Shown: positions 58,316 to 64,000 of the stretch, one piece after another
How the letters are laid out: every line of letters begins with the position of its first letter
Numbering within the stretch: the first letter of the stretch is position 1
DNA from: Paraburkholderia sp. DHOC27
GTDB lineage: Bacteria > Pseudomonadota > Gammaproteobacteria > Burkholderiales > Burkholderiaceae
NCBI RefSeq assembly: GCF_003429005.1
Contig: NZ_QVQV01000003.1
Span: 620,723-684,722, forward strand
Direction of reading: 5' to 3'
Length of the DNA stretch: 64,000 nt
The notes under the pieces: generated by a model
Seen by the model: only the letters and a program-made list of their open reading frames with translations
Told to the model about the DNA's origin: nothing
Database searches by the model: none
Position numbers and translations under genes: made by a program

Positions 58316-58510
58316 AAAAACCACACGCTACGGGGTTAGCGCGAGGAGACCATTGGAGGAACCGACTGGGTAGACGCCCTAAGCGTCAGCCACGGCCCCA
58401 GCAGGGATGCCCCTTTCCAGGGCTTCGGCTAACGCCGACCGGCAAGTGCATCATGTCCGCTCACACCACGCACCCAGCCACATCCGTGTTGAAACCGTTG
58501 AGGGCATTGT
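58289..58510 (-). ncRNA. Candidate structured small RNA
   Basis: Read on the minus strand, nested pairings end in the terminator above. An eight-base stem joins 58472-58479 to 58364-58371 (GGCUGGGU with ACCCAGUC, one G-U pair). Inside it a nine-base stem joins 58427-58435 to 58383-58391. That encloses two small hairpins, one being GCCCU/GGGGC at about 58409-58423. A third hairpin (CGCUA/UAGCG) lies near 58325-58340. A 180-220-nucleotide RNA is implied. It is not obviously tmRNA, RNase P RNA or SRP RNA; 6S RNA cannot be excluded. The rest of 58106-59012 has a hairpin at 58741-58771 and no gene. Confidence 0.4.
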
Positions 58511-59012
58511 GGGCGAATAAGTCTGGAGGCGCGGTAACAAAGTGTTTCAGGTTGTAACGCCCACCAGACAAGGCTTTCGGGGATTTCTTGCCGTTGAAAG
58601 CTGTTTAAAACGTAATTGTTTCCGATGTGAAATTTCGTGTGAACACGGGTTCAATTGATGCTTGGCACGCACCACAGGAAGCGCTTCCACTTTTGTCGGC
58701 GCTATATGGGAACCTTACAGACTTGCTGGGATTTCGGCCAATCGCCCACTACGCCTGCGTAGGCGGGCGATGCTGACCTTTCTAATTGCCTTATCGGTTC
58801 GCAGATCGCGCAGTGGAATGATCGCCAGCGGTGCTATCGGAAACACACCGATAAGCGGCCCACATTGGCACCTCGGTCCGCCAACTCTGTAGGCACTTAT
58901 TGGCGCGGCGGCGGTTACAGATTGCGGGGCACCAACCTGCCCGTTGTGTGGTCACGGCTCTGCCTTTGGCTTCAGCCACGTGCGCCGAGTACACGTGGCA
59001 CCTACTTCAGAG

Positions 59013-59828
59013 TCACTTTAGCCACTTGTCTGAGATCGCCTGATACTCGCCTGTTGCACGAGCAAGGTGCAACCACTGATCCACGTATTGCTGAAACACC
59101 ACGTCCCCACGCGGCAGTAGCCACGCTTTCTCACCGTACTGAAACGGCTTGTCTGGATGCACCGAGCATAAGCCTGGGTTCAGCTTCTGCTGCAGGAGAG
59201 TTTCCGATGCGTCCGTCACCATCACGTCGGCCTTGCCCGTCAGAATCTGCTTGAAGACCGTGACGTTGTCGGGAAACACCGTCAGATTCGCGTGCGGGAA
59301 ATACTGTCGGGCAAAGCGTTCGTTCGTGCCGCCGGGATTGACGATCACCCGTACCGACGGCTGGTCGATCTGCGCGACTGTCTGATACTTCTCCGCGTCG
59401 TCACAGCGCACGATCGGTGTCTTGCCGTCGATCATGTAAGCCTGCGTGAAGAATGCGCGCCTTTGCCGCTCGAGCGTGGGTGACACGCCGCCAATGCCGA
59501 TATCGCACTTCGCCACGAAGTCGTTCATCAGATTGGACCACGACGTCTTGATGTATTCCGTTTTCACCCCGAGCGACTTCGCCACCGATTCGGCCATATC
59601 AATGTCGATGCCTTCGAAATGCCCGTCGCCCTTATCGAAGGAATAAGGCTTGTAGTCGCCGGTCGTGCAGGCCCGCAGCGTGCCCCGCGCCACGATTTCG
59701 TCGAGCCGCGACGGCGCGCCAGTATGACCGTCAGGCGTGGAGGGTGCGCCTTGAGCGTGGGCGAGGCTGGCCACGCCGATCAATGCCCACAACCATGAGC
59801 TCACCAGTAGCCGCGCAGCCTTGATCAT
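59013..59828 (-). CDS. pheC: Cyclohexadienyl dehydratase (periplasmic prephenate/arogenate dehydratase)
   Basis: A 271-residue protein with a signal peptide ending near AHAQG (about residue 26) and a periplasmic-binding-protein fold. SRLDEIVARGTLR, TTGDYKPYSF, LERQRRAFF, NPGGTNERFA and VDQWLH match PheC of Pseudomonas closely, more so than ordinary amino-acid-binding proteins. PheC converts prephenate or arogenate to phenylpyruvate or phenylalanine outside the cytoplasm. An amino-acid ABC binding role is the alternative, but no permease genes are adjacent. Confidence 0.82.
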   Translation of the reverse strand: MIKAARLLVSSWLWALIGVASLAHAQGAPSTPDGHTGAPSRLDEIVARGTLRACTTGDYKPYSFDKGDGHFEGIDIDMAESVAKSLGVKTEYIKTSWSNLMNDFVAKCDIGIGGVSPTLERQRRAFFTQAYMIDGKTPIVRCDDAEKYQTVAQIDQPSVRVIVNPGGTNERFARQYFPHANLTVFPDNVTVFKQILTGKADVMVTDASETLLQQKLNPGLCSVHPDKPFQYGEKAWLLPRGDVVFQQYVDQWLHLARATGEYQAISDKWLK

Positions 59829-60032
59829 CGAATCTCCCGGGTAGTTGTTCGGCTTGGATATCGCGGCTGATCATAGCCTGCCGCTTCGACGGTGAATATC
59901 GGCCAGACGGCCAGGGCCAGGCGCGGCACATCCCGGAACAATGCCGCCGGTTATTAGCCCGATCGGCCAAGATGCACGTTTGACGCGAGCCGGGTCCGGT
60001 AAAATGCCCCTTTGCCCTGAGTCGTATGCAAC

Positions 60033-61145
60033 GTGGCCCATAACCTTCTGAACGACACCTTTCTGCGCGCGCTGCTGCGCCAGCCGACCGACTACACGCC
60101 GATCTGGCTGATGCGTCAGGCGGGCCGCTACCTGCCGGAGTACAACGCTACGCGCAGCCGGGCTGGCAGCTTCCTTGGCCTCGCCAAGAATCCCGCGTAC
60201 GCCACGGAAGTCACGCTCCAGCCGCTCGACCGCTATCCGCTCGATGCCGCCATTCTGTTCTCAGACATCCTCACCGTGCCGGACGCAATGGGGCTCGGCC
60301 TCGAATTCGTGGCGGGCGAAGGGCCGAAGTTCGCGCGCCCGGTGCGTACCGAGGCCGATGTTGCGCGCCTCGCCGTGCCCGATATCGACGCCACCTTGCG
60401 CTACGTCACCGACGCCGTTCGCGAAATCCGCACGGCCCTGAAAGACGCGCAAGGGCGTCAACGCGTGCCGTTGATTGGTTTTTCCGGCAGCCCGTGGACG
60501 CTCGCCTGCTACATGGTGGAAGGCGGCGGTTCGGACGACTTCCGCACCGTGAAGTCCATGCTGTACGCGCGTCCGGATCTGATGCATCGCATCCTCGAAG
60601 TGAATGCGCAGGCGGTTGCGGCGTACCTCAACGCGCAGATCGAAGCCGGCGCACAAGCCGTGATGATTTTCGACACGTGGGGCGGCGCGCTTGCAGATGG
60701 CATCTACCAGCGGTTCTCGCTGCATTACATCGCGCAGGTGGTCAGCCAGCTCAAGCGCGAGCACGAAGGCGAAAAGATCCCGGTGATCACTTTCACGAAG
60801 GGCGGTGGACTGTGGCTGGACGAGATTGCCTCGACCGGCGTGGACGCGGTGGGCCTCGACTGGACGGTGAATCTCGCCAGGGCGCGCGAGCGCGTGGGCG
60901 ACCGGGTGGCGCTGCAAGGCAACATCGACCCCTCCGTGCTGTTCGCGCCGCCCTCGGCAATCCGCATGGAAGCGCGGGGCGTGCTCGACAGCTTCGGGAA
61001 TCATCCCGGCCACGTTTTCAATCTCGGCCACGGCATTTCGCAGTTCACGCCGCCAGAAAACGTCGCTGAACTGGTGGACGAGGTGCATCGCCACAGCCGG
61101 GCCATTCGCGCCGCTGGAGCGGGCGAAAACATGCAAAAGGCATAA
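60033..61145 (+). CDS. hemE: Uroporphyrinogen decarboxylase
   Basis: A 370-residue enzyme. [15 protein letters not shown] is the URO-D signature near the N-terminus, and [19 protein letters not shown] and FDTWGGAL hold active-site residues, including the conserved Asp region [11 protein letters not shown]. It converts uroporphyrinogen III to coproporphyrinogen III in heme synthesis. Translation begins at GTG 60033, the only start giving the family N-terminus. Confidence 0.97.
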   Translation: MAHNLLNDTFLRALLRQPTDYTPIWLMRQAGRYLPEYNATRSRAGSFLGLAKNPAYATEVTLQPLDRYPLDAAILFSDILTVPDAMGLGLEFVAGEGPKFARPVRTEADVARLAVPDIDATLRYVTDAVREIRTALKDAQGRQRVPLIGFSGSPWTLACYMVEGGGSDDFRTVKSMLYARPDLMHRILEVNAQAVAAYLNAQIEAGAQAVMIFDTWGGALADGIYQRFSLHYIAQVVSQLKREHEGEKIPVITFTKGGGLWLDEIASTGVDAVGLDWTVNLARARERVGDRVALQGNIDPSVLFAPPSAIRMEARGVLDSFGNHPGHVFNLGHGISQFTPPENVAELVDEVHRHSRAIRAAGAGENMQKA

Positions 61146-61434
61146 CGCACTTGCTGCATTGCAGCGAACTGGGCTCTCAGGCTAAGGAAAAAAGTCGCGC
61201 AGCGACGCCGTCGGATGGCCCTTCCACCGTTGTCAAGACTTGACTTATACACATTGTTAACGCTGCGGCGCGGTAGAGGCTTTATTTGCGCCCAAGCCCT
61301 TGCAAGTTGCGTGCGCATCTGATCAAGTCCTTGTCTGGCAAGGGTTTCAGCGGTTTTTTTCGCAATGTGCGGTAGTCCACATAACGTAGTAGTGGCGCGC
61401 TTTTCGGGGCGATCGGGCGGAGTTCTCAACAAAG

Positions 61435-61478
61435 TTATCCACAGGATGTGCGGGTAAATAGCAATTGTTCAGTACAAT
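61435..61478 (+). promoter_or_regulatory. DnaA box and -10-like element upstream of priA
   Basis: A perfect TTATCCACA (61435-61443) lies about 30 bases before TACAAT (61473-61478), which could be the priA -10 element, 150 bases ahead of the priA start. The remainder of the 61146-61631 gap holds a small AT-rich stem-loop (61500-61518) and no gene. Confidence 0.4.
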
Positions 61479-61631
61479 CCAAAACTTAGCGCAGAAAGTG
61501 AAGTTTTACTTTAACTTCGCCGCGCTCATCACCTTCTTACCGAACGTTGAGGTCGCGCGTCCTCCGCTGATCGCGTCCACGACGCGTCCATCGCGCTGCT
61601 GACCCCTTTTCGACCGGACCCAGACACACAC

Positions 61632-63884
61632 GTGAGCCCTGTTTTCGTCCGCGTTGCGCTCGATCATCCGTTGCCAACCCTGTTCGACTACCGTTGCGAC
61701 GCCGCTGAACCGGCGCAGCCCGGCATGCTCGTCAGCGTGCCGTTCGGAAAGCGGCAGGTGGTGGGGCTCGTGCGCGAAGTAACCGCTCACAGTGAGGTTC
61801 CGGCAGACAAGCTGCGTGTGGCCGGAGCGCTGTGTGAAGCCTGCCCGCCGCTCTCCGAAGCGTGGCTGGAGTTGGCGGAGTTTGCCGCGGACTACTACCA
61901 GCGTGGCGTCGGCGAAGTGGCTCTGCCGGCGCTGCCGCAGGCGCTGCGCGATGCTTCGCGCTGGGACCGTTTGCTGGCGCCGGTGGAGCGCTTCCAGTTG
62001 TTGCCGGCCGGCCGCGCGGCGTTGCCCGATGCGCTGCCTGCGCGGGCCAGCGCGCTACGGCGGCTCGCGCAGGCGCTCGTCGACAACGAAACACTCCTCG
62101 CTGCCGACGCGCGTGCAATCCATCCAAAGGCAATCGCCACGCTTGCAGCATGGCAGGCAGAAGGATGGGTTTCGCTAGAAGTGACCGAGGCAGCCGAACT
62201 CGCCGCGCTGCCAGCGCTGCAGGGCGACCGCTTGCCCGCGCCGGTCTTGCCCACGCTCACCGGCGAACAAACCGCAGCCGTCGAAGCGATCCGCGACGCG
62301 CAGGGTTTCGCCCCGTTCCTGTTGCACGGCGTGACCGGCAGCGGCAAGACCGAGGTGTATCTGCGCGCGCTTGCCGCGATCCTCGAGGCGCGGCCGGATG
62401 CGCAGGCGCTCGTGCTGGTGCCCGAAATCAATCTGACGCCACAGTTCGAAGCCGCGTTTCGGGCGCGTTTCGCAGCGCTCGACGGCACCTCGATCGTGAC
62501 GCTGCACAGCGGACTCGCCGAGGGCGAGCGCGCCCGCAACTGGTTCGCCGCCCACAGTGGACGCGCGCGGATCGTCCTCGGCACGCGTCTCGCGGTGCTC
62601 GCGTCGCTGCCGAAGCTCGCGATCATCGTGGTCGACGAGGAGCACGATCCCGCCTACAAGCAGCAAGAGGGGCTGCGCTATTCGGCGCGCGATCTCGCCA
62701 TCTGGCGCGCGAAGCAATTGGGCCTGCCGGTGGTGCTGGGTTCTGCCACGCCGTCGCTGGAAAGCTGGTGGCAGGCCGATCAGGGGCGCTATACACGGCT
62801 GACCCTGTCGCGCCGCGCCGTGGCGGAAGCCGTGCTGCCAACCGTCAAACTGATCGACCTCGAGGAAGAACGACGACGCGGACGCGCATCCGTGGAAGGG
62901 CTGTCGGGCCCGCTGATCGCGGCGTTGAAAACGCGCCTCGAACGCGGTGAGCAAAGCCTGGTGTTTCTCAACCGCCGTGGCTACGCGCCGCAACTCGCCT
63001 GCGATGCCTGTGGCTGGGTGGCCGGTTGTCCGCGTTGCAGCGCCTACGTGGTACTGCATAAGCCGGAACGGAGCCTGCGCTGTCATCACTGCGGCTGGGA
63101 AGCACGCATTCCGCGCGCGTGCCCGGACTGCGGCAACGTGGATATCGCGCCGCTCGGCCGTGGCACCCAACGGGTCGAGGAAACGCTTGCGAGCGCGGTG
63201 CCGGGCGCGCGCGTGCTGCGCATCGACGCGGACAGCACGCGGCGCAAAGGCAGCGCGCAGGCGCTGTTCTCCGACGTGCACGCGGGCGACGTGGACATCC
63301 TCGTGGGCACGCAGATGATCGCGAAGGGCCACGACTTCCAGCGGGTTTCGCTGGTGGGCGTGCTGAACGCAGACACCGCCTTGTTCTCGCACGACTTCCG
63401 CGCCAGTGAACGCCTTTTCGCCCAGCTCATGCAGGTGAGCGGCCGTGCGGGCCGCGCCGGATTGCCCGGCGAAGTGCTGGTGCAGACGCGCTATCCACGT
63501 CACGCGCTGTATCACGCGCTGGCGCGTCACGACTACGTGGGGTTTGCCAATTCCACGCTGGCCGAACGCCGCGACGCGCATTTGCCGCCGTTCGTGTATC
63601 AAGCCTTGCTGCGAGCGGAAGGACGCACGCTGGAGGCGGCCATCGCCTTCCTGCAGCAGGCTGCCGCGGAGCTTTCGCAGATTCCGGCCGCCGAGCGCGT
63701 GACGGTCTATGACGCCGTGCCGCTCACCATCGTCAAGGTGATGCACGTGCATCGCGCGCAGTTGCTGATCGAAAGCGCGTCGCGCGCCGCGCTGCAAGCC
63801 ACGCTGCGCGCGTGGCAACCGGTGCTGCGAACCCTGAAGGGTGTGCTGCGTTGGAACCTTGAAGTCGATCCGTTGGATATCTAG
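61632..63884 (+). CDS. priA: Primosomal replication-restart helicase PriA
   Basis: A 750-residue helicase. The N-terminal 3'-DNA-binding domain occupies about residues 1-105, Walker A is GVTGSGKTEVYLRA (233-246), and the DEEH box is at about 335-338. Eight zinc-binding cysteines in four CxxC pairs run from 457 to 500, and motif QMIAKGHDFQRV follows. PriA restarts stalled replication forks. It starts with GTG at 61632. Confidence 0.96.
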   Translation: MSPVFVRVALDHPLPTLFDYRCDAAEPAQPGMLVSVPFGKRQVVGLVREVTAHSEVPADKLRVAGALCEACPPLSEAWLELAEFAADYYQRGVGEVALPALPQALRDASRWDRLLAPVERFQLLPAGRAALPDALPARASALRRLAQALVDNETLLAADARAIHPKAIATLAAWQAEGWVSLEVTEAAELAALPALQGDRLPAPVLPTLTGEQTAAVEAIRDAQGFAPFLLHGVTGSGKTEVYLRALAAILEARPDAQALVLVPEINLTPQFEAAFRARFAALDGTSIVTLHSGLAEGERARNWFAAHSGRARIVLGTRLAVLASLPKLAIIVVDEEHDPAYKQQEGLRYSARDLAIWRAKQLGLPVVLGSATPSLESWWQADQGRYTRLTLSRRAVAEAVLPTVKLIDLEEERRRGRASVEGLSGPLIAALKTRLERGEQSLVFLNRRGYAPQLACDACGWVAGCPRCSAYVVLHKPERSLRCHHCGWEARIPRACPDCGNVDIAPLGRGTQRVEETLASAVPGARVLRIDADSTRRKGSAQALFSDVHAGDVDILVGTQMIAKGHDFQRVSLVGVLNADTALFSHDFRASERLFAQLMQVSGRAGRAGLPGEVLVQTRYPRHALYHALARHDYVGFANSTLAERRDAHLPPFVYQALLRAEGRTLEAAIAFLQQAAAELSQIPAAERVTVYDAVPLTIVKVMHVHRAQLLIESASRAALQATLRAWQPVLRTLKGVLRWNLEVDPLDI

Positions 63885-64000
63885 CGGCGTTCCGGCCTGC
63901 CTGGTGCGTCCGCGCATCGTCCGGCGTGCAAATCCCTTTCAGTCATATTCATAGTCCGAAAGGTCGTTTCGTTTCCCAGCCGCGCTCGACTATATTTCGC

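Noticed and set aside
59013..59828. Annotation of pheC as a generic amino-acid ABC binding protein
   Set aside because: Several segments match cyclohexadienyl dehydratase specifically, and there are no permease or ATPase genes beside it.

Overview
The window looks like the origin-proximal part of the main chromosome of a Burkholderia-type betaproteobacterium, most likely Paraburkholderia. It is GC-rich. It carries a gspDEF / inverted gspC / gspG-N type II secretion cluster and an mnmG-rsmG-parA-parB block followed by atpIBEFHAGDC, with two universal-type parS sites. No tRNA, rRNA, CRISPR array or intact insertion sequence was seen. The species call is inference from protein relatedness and gene order.

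Layout. 1-273 is the tail of an RND-efflux outer-membrane lipoprotein. 375-12962 is a complete type II secretion system, mostly on the minus strand with gspC inverted. 13522-18374 holds a lytic transglycosylase, a zinc-type CobW GTPase, hupB and mnmC. 18375-22311 holds a CPA2 antiporter and ybdK, flanked by two inverted modules, each a DnaA box plus a DnaA-trio-like tract. 22312-31597 holds assorted regulators and enzymes: a four-cysteine MarR protein, glutamine amidotransferase, old-yellow-enzyme reductase, SET-domain protein, TctDE-like two-component pair, phhB, an Lrp protein, a CYTH protein and a LysR protein. 32465-39228 is a GMC oxidoreductase followed by a five-gene branched-chain-type ABC transporter. 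39229-42497 is gene-poor and apparently decayed, ending in a parS. 42498-46990 is mnmG-rsmG-parA-parB, 47003-48151 a permease, 48433-56142 the ATP synthase operon. The window ends with an acyl-CoA synthetase, a possible structured RNA, pheC, hemE and priA.

How it fits together. Right of about 19 kb, 31 of 37 genes are on the plus strand. Left of 18.4 kb, 12 of 17 are on the minus strand. That divergence, the two inverted DnaA modules and the ParABS system point to a replication origin near 18.4-22.0 kb. The boxes and orientations are read directly; the origin call is inference.

A second feature of note is a large imperfect palindromic repeat of about 0.6 kb, present twice (4231-4809 and 31726-32354). 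Both copies share inverted arms and conserved core blocks. The first copy sits inside the secretion operon and appears to supply the only usable start codon for gspK.
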